Assembly (NCBI GenBank): GCA_036362985.1 | Contig: JAYGXS010000001.1 | Location: 43,253,134 to 43,317,133 of the forward strand | DNA: 64,000 nt | Direction: 5' to 3' | Source of the DNA: Ligula intestinalis | Taxonomy: Eukaryota > Platyhelminthes > Cestoda > Diphyllobothriidea > Diphyllobothriidae | Part shown: piece after piece, positions 48,601 to 60,600 of the stretch | How the letters are laid out: the number at the start of each line of letters is the position of its first letter | Position numbering within the stretch: position 1 is the first letter of the stretch | Program-made: the position numbers and the translations under genes | Notes under the pieces: generated by a model | What the model was told of the DNA's origin: nothing | Database searches by the model: none | Seen by the model: only the letters and a program-made list of their open reading frames with translations

Positions 48601-51600
48601 AGTTGTTATTTTAAGTGTGAATCCCCTGTGTCATGCTCTTAAATATCACATGGAACGCATGCTGGACTCTTACGTTGAACGGCACACAGGAACATGGACT
48701 ACCCTCTTAAAGCGAAAAAGTTAAAGCTATTCTGATCAGACCGTCTTTAAGGTACGCTGAGGGGGTGGGGATATATTAAAAGGCTGGAGGCGGATCCAAT
48801 TTGACTTATGTGACTGATCAGACCGTCTTTAAGGGACGCTGAAGGGGTGGGGATATATTAAAAGGCTGGAGGCGGATCCAATTTGACTTATGTGACTGCA
48901 TCGTCAGGCTATTTGCTTTGTGCATGACACAGCAACTGTTCCACGTGCATGTTACTACAAAAACCGTTAGTCCAAGGAGACAAAAATGCCCCAAAAGCAC
49001 TGCGATCTTTGATGTGTAAACCACGTACATCACATGCGGACTTACATCGGACTATGGGGCAGGACAGTATCGTGAAAACCAGATCTGCTGTCGTCATCAG
49101 GCTAGTAGGGAGTTTACAAGAGAAACTTTCAGGATGAAAAAGCGAGAAACCTAACACTCTGCCGACAATCGCATTATCATTTACCAGAGTTAAGTTCCTT
49201 CAAGTAGTAAAACGTGCGGGGTTTCATATATGAAACTGCCTGATTAAGAATCGATCTAATAACTTTAAGGACACGAACGTTTTTATCCTGCGACTTTATT
49301 AATCCTAGTTTTATGTCTTGCTCTTAGATCCGCCACCTGTTAATACCAAGCCAGCCAGTGACAAAATCAGTCAATCAGCTGGCACCCGCAAAGCTAACTG
49401 TCTACAGGAAGTGGACTCCGATAATTGGATGGCTGGGGACGAATCGTTACTAATTTTCCGACTTCACAACACTGCCCACCTGGTCGTCGACCCGCCGTCC
49501 TCAGATAGCCAGCACTTACTCGAAGAGGCCTCTCTTCTGGATCAGCAATCCCGGTTTGTCTTTTTTAGTATTTCAACCAACCCCCCCCCCCACCGCAGAT
49601 TCACAAAATCCTACTCACTTTGTTCTCTGACTGAGTGTTGATCTCGTCTTCTTCATTTCAGATATTTTTATTTCTGCGTTTATTTGCTGTTGATACTAAG
49701 GCCTTTTTAGACTATTTGCCCTCTGGATCTAACTCATCGCATCCTAAACTGGATATACCCTTTTAACAAACCCCCCACCCATTCCTTTTCAAGAGGGTAG
49801 AAGCAGTGTTTATATACCAGTGGTGGAAATGCAGTTCTCAGTTGGCCTTTCAAAAGAATAGATGCTCGCCGGTTTCGGGAGTATTGACACTTGAACTTGC
49901 TGATTACTGTCCCACTTGTGTTTCTTAAACAAAGGGTGACTGATCTTATGTAATAAATATGTTCCATCTTTACATGGGTAGGTCGTCTATCCTAATTGAC
50001 AGCGACCATCATCTTGCTCAGGCGGTTGCTACTGAGGGGAATTCGTTTGCGTGTATTAGTTTCTCGTGCGAAAGATTAGCATCAAGTTGAGTTCACCGTC
50101 TTCTCCCCTTTCCAACGTAGTTTCATGTCTAAAGCAAATCAACGACTGCTGAAACCAGGCTTGACCTTCCACAAACCACACACAAACACACAGACAGTTC
50201 GACCATCGCTCTCGACGATGTTCGCCACGTGCTTTAGCAAGCTGAAGGCAGACTCGGCGGCTAGAGCTGCATCACATTGGAAGTAGACTTGCCGGATATA
50301 CTCTACTCTGACCACTCCAACACCCGACAACAGTGTAGAAGACGGGAAATGGGGTGGTGTTGGGGGGGGGGGGGGGGGAGGCAGGCGGCTGGCGCGAAAC
50401 ACACTCCAACATGCGCCACAAAAACATCACCTTGCTAAGTAGATTCCCGCCTGAGAGCGCCATAAAGGCTATATTAAGAAGAAGCCCTTGAGCCCGACTC
50501 TCAGCCCGCCAGTAAGCCACTCCACACAACAAGACGAACTGCGCTGACTGCGGGGTCCAAGTTATCCTGTCAGTTGGCAACCCTCCAAGCCACGGCTTAT
50601 AGCGCACTGTGATAGCTTTGATCGCATCAGATTGTTTTTAGTGAGGAAAGAAATACGCAGAGGGTTGACCTCACTCTCCCCCTGACCGCCAGCAACAGGC
50701 CACCGCCTGGCTGATCGGCCGCCTGGGGTGGGATAGGTGCAGTGCTAAAAAAGAAAACAAGGCGGAGGCGAGCATTGCAGAGCAGGTTATGGAAGGGAAA
50801 AAAGAAGAGAAAGAAAAAAAAGAAAGTAAAACCAGACAAAAAACAAGAAAGAGAACGCAAGCAGGAATGAGAACACAGAAACCACGTCCAAACCGTTGAA
50901 CCGTTGGCACGACACGCAGGCTACCATCAGCCACAACTATTGCTGAGCCGTGATCGTTGCAACAATTCGCGGACAACTCACTCGACGGTTCGATCATAAC
51001 AAGCGCTGCCGTCCACCGCGACTGATTACAGAGACATAACCTCTTCCAAGCTGTACATTTTATCTTCCAGGTGCCTTAACCTCAAAAAAATGTTATATTT
51101 GTGCGCTGGCTCTTTAGATTACAGTTTATCTACATCTTAGCAGGCTTCCTTACTGCACTGTCACAGGTATTACATTTATGAGCGGTGTTTCGTAAGCTGG
51201 GATGGTTCGGTTTCCGATGCCTGCGAAGAATATCCAACTGCTTGTCCCCTTTCAGACACCTTCCTACACGTTTACGGGATAGGGTTAGTCAAAATGTTTT
51301 GGCTGCGGAGATGCTAACGCGTGGTTCGTTTGGTTTCCGTAAACCCCAATTTACAATAATTTTTTTGTTCCTTTTTTGTAGCAAACCCTGACAGAACTAT
51401 CTTTAACTTTCCGTAACCTTCTATTCAAACAGTGTTTCTATTCATGTCGTCTCTGCTGTCTCTGATAGTTATAATGCTATACTTCGAAGTTTAATGACAC
51501 CGGGTGCCGTTCTTTCTTGTCTTCACATAGAATGGAGGGAGAAGTGGAGGAGTGCCCTGGGAGAGCGGGTGTGCTGTTTGACAGCACGCTTGACTTCTCT

Positions 51601-54600
51601 GATCAGGAGGATGCGGAGATGGAGGAGTTCGAGACCTTCGAGAGCTGGCTCCTTCGTGCTTTTGGAAGGGCTCGCAACCGCGTGGTGCCACTCGACGAGG
51701 TTCACACTGCCGCAGCAGGGGCAGGGACAGCTTCCGCAAATTTCTCTTCTCTCGCCTCAGCCGCTTCCACCTCGTCTTCCTCTAACTCCTCCTCGTCTTC
51801 CTCCTCCTCCTCGGCGCCCTCAGACAATGTGGGCGCTGCGGTCTCGGTCTCAATGATTCATCCGCCCTCACCATGCTGCTCCCCCTCCTGTCGCGGCAGA
51901 GGGTTAGAACTGCGGATCGGGGAGGAAGAAGTGACTATGCGTGAGCCGGAACGAAAGCCTGCTGGTCACGTAGTAGGCGGTGGCGGCGGCGGTGGCGAAG
52001 CGCCCGTTGTCAGTACTTCCCAGCATGAGTCTGTGCGTTTCAGTGCCCCAGATGGGCTGGTGAATGGAGCGGACGAACAGATGCTCAGCGGCAAACGAAC
52101 TCGCTTTTCCCTCCTTTCAGCATGCTCCCACACAGGCCAGGGTACGTTCCAACTTCCTCCCTCTCTGCTCGCCTCTCTCTCTCTCTCTACAACGGGTAGT
52201 GCAGCCGAGCAGGGTTGTTCGTCTTTGTAAACCTAGGCACGTTTAAGCTCACGTCGATGACCATCGCCCGAGTTAGTCTTATGTGAAGTTGACAGTGGGC
52301 GCTGAAGGGGAAACAAAACTAATGTTTTTTTTTGACAAATGGTAGTTGACTGGTTGAATCTGTCTGGATTTTAAATTCGCGAAAATTCCTATTGAAAATT
52401 TCAGAAGATAAATTGGCAAACATACGTTTGTTTCCCATAAATTCTCGTCGAGCTACCAGACCCCCCCCACTTCCCCTGACAACCGCTTTGTCTCTTTTGC
52501 CAACCCGCATAGTATTGGGATTCGCTTATTGTTAAACCTGTAAGTCTTCTTCGCTGTTCCTATTTCTGACAAAATAAAGTGTCACTTCTCTTGATGAATT
52601 GAGAAGAATGCTTGCATTCCAAATGTAGAAGGCCGTTCGATAGCCGGAATTATTTAATTCCATTCACAGAGCATCGCATCTGCCCATTTATTAATGTTGC
52701 TTATTAATGAGACAACATCTTCCACGTCCATTGCAGAATTTTATGAGCACTATGTGACGTTTTCCTCATAGCGTAAGGAAATGTGTGATTTACCTTTGAG
52801 GTAATGTATACAGCATATAGTTTGGAGACTCTGAATGTATGTCTAACGACAGGTTGGGTTCAAAACTGTCCGGCAATTGAAGAAGTTTTTCAAAACCCGA
52901 AACATATCCTTTCTTTGAGTATCTCCCTTATTTTCGACTTGAATGTCATCAAAACTACCCGAAAACGAATATATCTCCAGAAGAAACAGGAACTACTTCA
53001 GTTACGGTCTTCTTTTCATGGTATTTTAGGCAGGAGGTTCACTAAGCTTGGAAGTCTGCAGTATGATTTCACATCATACAGGCCGCATGGATTTGTTTCT
53101 AGTTCCCAGCTAAGGATTCATACCGTGAGCTAGACAGCCTCCCCACGTCATTACTAGAGTACAGAACTGTTTAATTTTTGTGCTTCCATAATCTCCGAAG
53201 ATGGTCTGTGTGTGCCGTAGCCCTTGCGGGGTCGAGAGTCCCCGCCTGAGTCCAAACTAGTTGTCGTTGGAAGACGGAGAAAAGCCAAGACCTCGAACAC
53301 CTTGAGCCAAAGGTCCGCGGGAATGAGTTAGGTGCCTGGCCGAGAACTATCGGCTAAAAGATGCTGACAGTTATGCGAAGAGACGCTGCAATCGGGGCAG
53401 CCGTCGGATATGGACGGGTCGAGTCGGTGTTGGTACTGGCGGAGGAGCATAGAATAGCCACCGCGTATTTGAGCCAAGGTACAGCGAGTGACCCTCGGGA
53501 GTTGTTCCGAGGCCGCAATCGGAGATGAATAGCCCCCCAAAAGGACCGTGGGATAGTAGCTTAGTTTTGCTTCGACAACGGCTCTCTGGTGAAGACGCTG
53601 GAAACCTATCATGATGGCAGAGCCATCAAAACTGCTGGCTTAAGAGGACGTTGTGAAGGGCGACCAGCAGGAGAGAGGTCTCCGTATGAAGAAGATCGAT
53701 AGACGACATTTTATAGCAAGCCTTGATTGAGCGGAGGGTGACGTTCTGTGCTGACAGAAGGCGGCGGAAGCTGGAAGAGCTGATCATAGGGGAATAGATT
53801 GGTGACGCATAAGTGAGGCGCGGCTTGTCCGAAGATGGTCACCGGCATTAGCGTGAAGGCTGATGCTAATACCATTGGCATTACACTGATCGAATTTTCT
53901 CCTTCTTTGCATAATAACCCGTATTTGCTTCCTTTGCTCGTCGCACAGTCAGAAGAGGGATAATATATTTGCCTCCTACGGCGGAAACTGAAACCTAGTT
54001 GGACCTTATTTGCTATCTTTATCTGAGGCGGTAACAAGTTTTCGTCCACCTCACCAGTTTCCTCGTTCTATTTTCCATTTGCGATTTTATAGAGGCCAGA
54101 CTGGCAGACGATAGTTTTGTTAATTATATGGCAAAAAGAAATTAATAGGAAGTACTCCGGACAAAGCCTATCACTGTGTTATTTGGCATCATCAACTCTA
54201 GTTGAACTCTGGACATTTAAATGCCAAATAAGGCCCCTCGGCTATTTGTCCATATTGTGCTTCGCCTTAAGCCGTTTTTGCATTTTGTTGCCTTGCACTG
54301 CGCAATCTTCAGAGCTTGAAGATAACGCGTTGGAGTATGCCGACCGCACCTCTGTTGTCGTCGCCGTCTCCGACAAGGCAAGCAGTTTACGATCCGAGGA
54401 CCTCCGTTCAACAGATCTTGACCTCTATGTGCCACCGGAGCGCCGGCGTGTCTGCAGTTTAGACATTGCAGAGTCGGAGGAGATCGCTGAGTCCAGTTTC
54501 TCCTGCGCTTCTCCCGCTTCCGGACCCATCTCCCTGTCACATTCCCTTCCGCGCTCCGACTTGGACGAGGAGGCAGAGGAGGAGGAGGAGGCGCTTTTCG

Positions 54601-57600
54601 CCGGTCGCCGCCACCTCTCTGTCGGGTCGCAAGAACCGCCAGTGCATAATGCTTCGCTCTCATCGGCGAAGCGGGAGGGTATGCTGCTGCCGTTGCCGAC
54701 AACGATTCGACGGCAACATGAAACCGTTCGAAGATTGGTGGATTTCAGTAGTGGTGGTGGTGATCGAATCCGCTGTCGATCGCACAGTCAGGAGGCGCCG
54801 TCGGGTACTGCGGCGGCGGCGGCGGCCTCGAATCGTCCACCAACGCACGCGGTTTGGACCCAGAGCTCTCGCGTTCGCTCCTACCTGCTACAGGAGCGTG
54901 GCACAGGTAGCTCTAAGCCCGCTTTGTTAACTATCAAGTTAATCTTGTCTACCCGACATGCACAGTATGCTGGTGCAGGCACGTTGACTTATGCGTGATT
55001 TAGTTTTAAGTGGTAGAAGATGTGTGTTTCATGTACTGCTCTCTATCTCTCTCTCGCTCTCTCTCTCTCTCTCTACCGGGATAAAGGCAGAGTTAAGAAG
55101 TCCGGAGGCACGATCAGTCGCAGGTGGCCAGAGCCACCAAGTCTGACTCAGATCCCACGGATTGCGAGAGCCCGAAACGCTACCAATGCCACCCGCTTTC
55201 GGCATGTTATAGGACCGCAATTCTAATACCCTCTATGATGCCCTGACCTGCGCCCCGTGTTCGTCCAGCCTATCTACCACGCGGTACTTCTAGCGAGCAT
55301 CCTCTATCTTGGCGAATTACATCGTGATCCGGAGATACTCGTCACTAGTCCTTTGCGCACAGCCTTGGGTTAGGGTCTTGCCTCGTCCTCTCCAGGACGT
55401 CAGCTTGCAGATTATTGTCTGGTATATGCAGTGTAGTTGTTTTCGGACGGGAAATTACCCCTGCTCCTCAACGTCAATCGCACTCTGCAATTCCGACCAG
55501 AGGTCACTAGGCATAGCCTATCGGCGGCCCGGAAATCCAGTTAGGACGTGACGTGCCTTACAGTGGTTATACAGGCCAGCTTAACCCAGGAACAGTTTCC
55601 TGTAGCGCCTGGCTCCTAAGGTGGACGTTTCCACCCCCCACTTCGGTCTACCAGTTTCAGGTCTGAGTATGATTTCGGATGCCTACGGAAGCCTTATTGC
55701 GCCATAGACAGCACACTATGTCTTGTTTCTTTTCCGATACAGTTAACGCGTAAACTCAGATTAAATCTTTCTGAAGGGACCTTTTTCAGGTTCGGTCCGA
55801 AAGTTGATTTAAACTCTATCAGCTACTGCGATATAACCGCGGATATAACAGACAGTCAGCGTTATGCACTACATTATTATTCACCATACGGACAGCGCAG
55901 GTAGTAACTTAAAGTCCAGACACGTGGCTGATCGAGCCTGAACGGCTGGCTGATGCAGATGTGAGGGATTCGGCTGAACATTCGGTTCCTTTGTGTTTTT
56001 GTGATACATGAACTTCAATTTTAGTCTGATCTATGCACGATTATGCTGGAATGTGCGTATAGTATATGTTCCTCGTCAAACCCGAGAGCTTGCTTACTTC
56101 GCACCTAGACTTCACCGAAGGTGCCAACTATGGGCATATTTTGGGGCTCGTAATCAGGCTACGAAGAAGGCCATCTGTATGTTGCGAGCAAGGCTGTTCA
56201 CTTTATGAGATCTTCGGTATTCTTCTCTACGAGCTGCTCATTACACTGTGATTTCGCCTGGCCTTCAGGTCTCTGCTGCTAACTCTGCTAAGTCGTGCGC
56301 ATCGCAGGTAGTGATCACATATCAGTGCTTGCCTAATCTAACCGGCGACAGAAAATAAAGGTGTTGTGCATTGCCCGGACGTATGGATGACCTTGGCCGT
56401 AGCGTGCGGCTGACTATAGAAGCGACTGATACGTGATCTGCAAAGGCCGACTCCAATGAAGTCTCCTCTAGAATACGGTCAATCGCATCGTACAAATCTA
56501 TAGTACTTTTAGACACACCAGACATTGTGCAGTTCAGTAAGAAGGTAGATAATGGAGAAGTATTGAAGACGGTAATGATGATGTGATGGTGTAAAAATTA
56601 CGTTAGGTAAGTGGAAGAGATAAATCGAAATGTGGATAAAAGTACGATACCAGAGTAGTGTAATAATAATGAAAACGTACAGAAGGTTAATCAGGAAACG
56701 GTTCGGTAGGGAGAGAATGGAATATATGTCGAGAATCGAACGAATAAAATCCTATTGGGCTGGAGTATCGGCAACGGTAAAGACAGGTACCCAAAACGTG
56801 TTTTGTGAGCGCCGATCGTGACAAAGTCAAAAGGGGAGGGTTGACCGTTAACAAAAACCGGTTAAGACGGTTCAGGCTGGTCTGTTACAGCTGGGTGTGT
56901 CCCGTCAAGGACGTATACCTTGCATGTAAAACCTGGTAAGGTTATGCAGTGCAACTGTTTGCAACACGCCTATCCTGCATTTCTACGTCCGATAGGCCTC
57001 CGCTTCCAAGTCAGTCTGTATTGGAGTTGAGGTCCATGTTGTACAACTCGAACTGACGTGCAACTCATACTGTCCTCCCGTTGGACACAGTGGTCTTTTT
57101 ATAGCTTGCCTCTCTCCATCTCCTTAATGAAAGCAAGTTCGCCAGACCAATTGAAGTGACGTACTCACTTTTGTCCGCATTTCTTCCCCTTTAAATCTGG
57201 TGCCAGTGCAACTTCCTGCTCTTACAGTTCTGAGGTAGAGTTAAACGGTCTTCCTGTGATTACCTTTTACCATAACCCGCTGCTTAACCTATTATTTGCT
57301 CTCCGTGAATGGAGCCATTTTTCGCTGAAAATTCATGATTTTTCATCATAAATAAAGCACGTATTCTCTCTCATAGCGCCTGTGTACGGTCTGAATCAAG
57401 TGCATGCTCACCTGCTAGCTTAATCGAACTAACTGTGAATTCAACTGGATTATGTGCTTTTAACCGGTGACTAAAACCCCAGAGAATTCTAGTCATTTCG
57501 GACTCCAGAGGGATTCAAGTGCATGTATGGTATTTTGGTAGTGTATAGGATGACGTCCCAACGCGATCACTGGTCGCAACTCACAGTGCCCCAGACCATT

Positions 57601-60600
57601 TAACGTCTAACGCCAGCATCTTAGATGATTATCTTGGATTCAAACGTTGCTTTCTAGTGGTATATGGTATATTTAATCATTAAAGTTAAGCACTACTTTC
57701 AAAGGAGTTTGTTTCAACTTCTCTCTCCATTGCCCCTCCCCCCTCCCTTCCCTGTTACTGCGCATAATCATTCAGTAACCTTAGCTTGCATGCTCTTCCG
57801 TCGCATCAGCCGCGGGTAAGGCAATACGGGGGCGATCAAAAATATTAAAATAAAGAAACTCGTACTGGTTTCAATATACTAAACAGAACCCAATTCATCA
57901 ACAAAAACTCCTGTTGCTCAGGATACTGATGCCAATTGAGGGAAAGTCGACCTTATATTGGCTGAATTTAACGAAAAAGGAAATGTCGGGTTACTGAAAG
58001 TGTAAAAATAGGCAAAAAGACCTCTAAAAACAGTTCTGCCTAAAAATATGATGAAAGAAACAGAAAATAGTTGAAAAATTATTGAAAAAAGCAAATATAT
58101 AACAGCAACAACAACATCAGGAACAAAACGAGTGATAATTAAAAAATTAAATAAAAATTACTTTACATTTATTGAAAAAGATAATAAATTATCATTATCT
58201 CCGATCATGTGTTGCATAATTTTGCAGTGTTTTGTTTCCATTGTGATCCATATAATACATTGCTACCCCAGTCGATTCACTACATTGTCTCCGTCTGTTT
58301 CTGCAGACTTTTCTCCACAATTTCCCCGTCTGGCTCGATCTCGCTCAGCCACGAGCTTGAATGTCAGGGATGATATCGACAATAAAAGGGCCACCGCTGT
58401 CGCCGCCGCCGGCACTGAGGAAACAGCCACTTTCAATCCAAGGGTGATTTTTCGCCGCATATCTGCTCCTTCACCACCGGCACCGAAGTTGAGGACTGGC
58501 GGAGCTGTGACTGCAGCTGAGCCCTGGCTTGCTGCCGCTGCCGCCGCCGCTACCGCTCACCCACTGCCGGGTGCAGCGTCGGCGTCCTCCTATGTCCAGA
58601 TGGGTTTGCCCCGGCCCGACTCCATGATACCAACCACCAGCGGTTCATGGACAGTCAATTTGGCCTCCAATGCACCGGACTCCTCCGCCGCCTCCCTGGG
58701 AGTAACTGAAGAAAGGGAGGGGGAAGAGGAAGAGGAGGAGGAGGAGGATGGCGTGGACAGTGTTATCGAGGAGGAGGAAGATGACGACAACGACGGAGAC
58801 GTCCTCTCCGACCACCATTCGCCCTCTGTCAACCTCTCGGGCCGCGTCTCACCGAGCATAACTTCCGGCGGCCGAGTCTCCCCCCTCTCAACAGTGAGCG
58901 GCGGGGGTCTGCGCAATTATCCTCTGGCTGCCGTCTGTGTACGGCCCTCCCAGGGTGGTGGTGGGGGTATCTTTTCCACACTCAATAACGTTAATCCACA
59001 GTCCAGTCTGTCATCCTACTTCGCGACCGCAGCAAACTTGCTGCGACGGGCGGAGGAGGTTTCTGACGTCACGGAGAAGTTTGGCAAATTCGACCTCCCT
59101 CACCACGCACGGTCTAATGAACGTGAGTTTATAGTTGCTATTTGGCTCGCGACTCACAGCACGTCCTCGTCAGAGGTGTGTGTATGTGTGCTATCGAATT
59201 TCATTTCTGCTTACCCACCTGCATTACCAACGCCTTATGCTCGAAAAGCCGCGTAGTCCCCATCGTACATAGCTCCGACAATTAGTTCATTTCGCCTCCT
59301 CGTTCCTGTCCCGCGGCTTGTTGGGCGGTGTCAGGACGCAAGGTTTCACGGTCTCGCGACGGAGTGCGCAGCGTGTCGACGGTTGAATTGATCTTCGATC
59401 ACGGGAATCTTCGTGCCTGTACAAACCCCTTCTGCTGTAGCCGGGACCAGTTGTAAATGCTGTAAGCAATTTTCAGTACTTAAATAATAATGAGAATAAT
59501 TCCCTGGTGCTGAGCTGCCTCAAGCGGCTGCATCCTTATCTTGTTTCCTCGTTCTAACCCAAACGTTTTTCTGTACTATTCATTTTGGATCTCGCTGCGC
59601 AACTACCGCCTGCGTCTGTTGGATGTGACGTTTATCCACCTGTCCTCTTCTGACATGACTTGATACGGTTTTCGGACACTATACATTAATGTCTCATCAA
59701 TAATTCTCTTCCCTGGGTTGACATATGCAATTTTAAGTCAGACTTTTCGAAACTGTGAAAATATTTCGATCCCTTGGGTTGTGTATGCTAGAATCCGAAA
59801 TTAATTTTGAAAAGTGAGTCGATCCAACTTTGTGATTAATCTCCGAAAAAACTTGGATACAAATAAATTTATCATACCAAAACGTGTCTGTTGCTCTTTC
59901 AGAATTTTACAGCACCCTCGCCAAACAACCGTCCATTCACAAAAACCTGCTGGGAGAAACTTCAAGCGTGGCGTCGAAATTATGAAATCCCGATTACTAA
60001 ACTTAAGGCATAAGCACAGAATTGTCTTGGTCAATGAAAGTGAAAATGCGAGTCCCAAGAAGAAATTGAGAAGAAGCAGATACAATCACTGGGACAATAA
60101 ATTTATTTATGTGATGTTTCGGATTCCCTGGCGGATTTATCATCAGAGATAATTAGAGAAACGCGTAATTCATCCATAGAGAGTTTCAGTATTTATAGAA
60201 TGCAATTTCTGTGCTACTGCATACACATGACAATTAATGATTTCCCTTATCGAGGATAGTTAGCCGCTTGTGCGCAAATTGATTGATGGTCACCGTGTGG
60301 ATCGTGACCTGCTGAACCTTTATCACGCGTGCTGGACTTTGGCATGGTGCTTGACCGGCTCTCTGGTTGCCTGACGTTGGCGTTAGAAGACGCGTTCACC
60401 CAGGGGCGAATTGTTTTGGCTAAAGTAAGCCTCGGCACCGAAAATGACTTGGGCTGGTCATTGTTCTTGTTTAAAGAATCGGAACCCGTAAACCATGTCT
60501 CAAGCAACTTGCCGCCCACACTACCGTCACCTGTCGCGAGAAGTTCGGCCCCATTAAATTTGAATGTGTGGCCGGGCCCCGTCGAATGAGTCGCGACTTG

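Noticed and set aside
49085..49110. Another hammerhead core (CTGATGACGACAG on the minus strand)
   Set aside because: No GAAA at the required place; at best a decayed PLE terminus.
51517..52230. Stand-alone 237-residue protein
   Set aside because: Both ends cross canonical splice sites (ATAG before 51531, GTACGT after 52141) that join neighbouring exons in phase.
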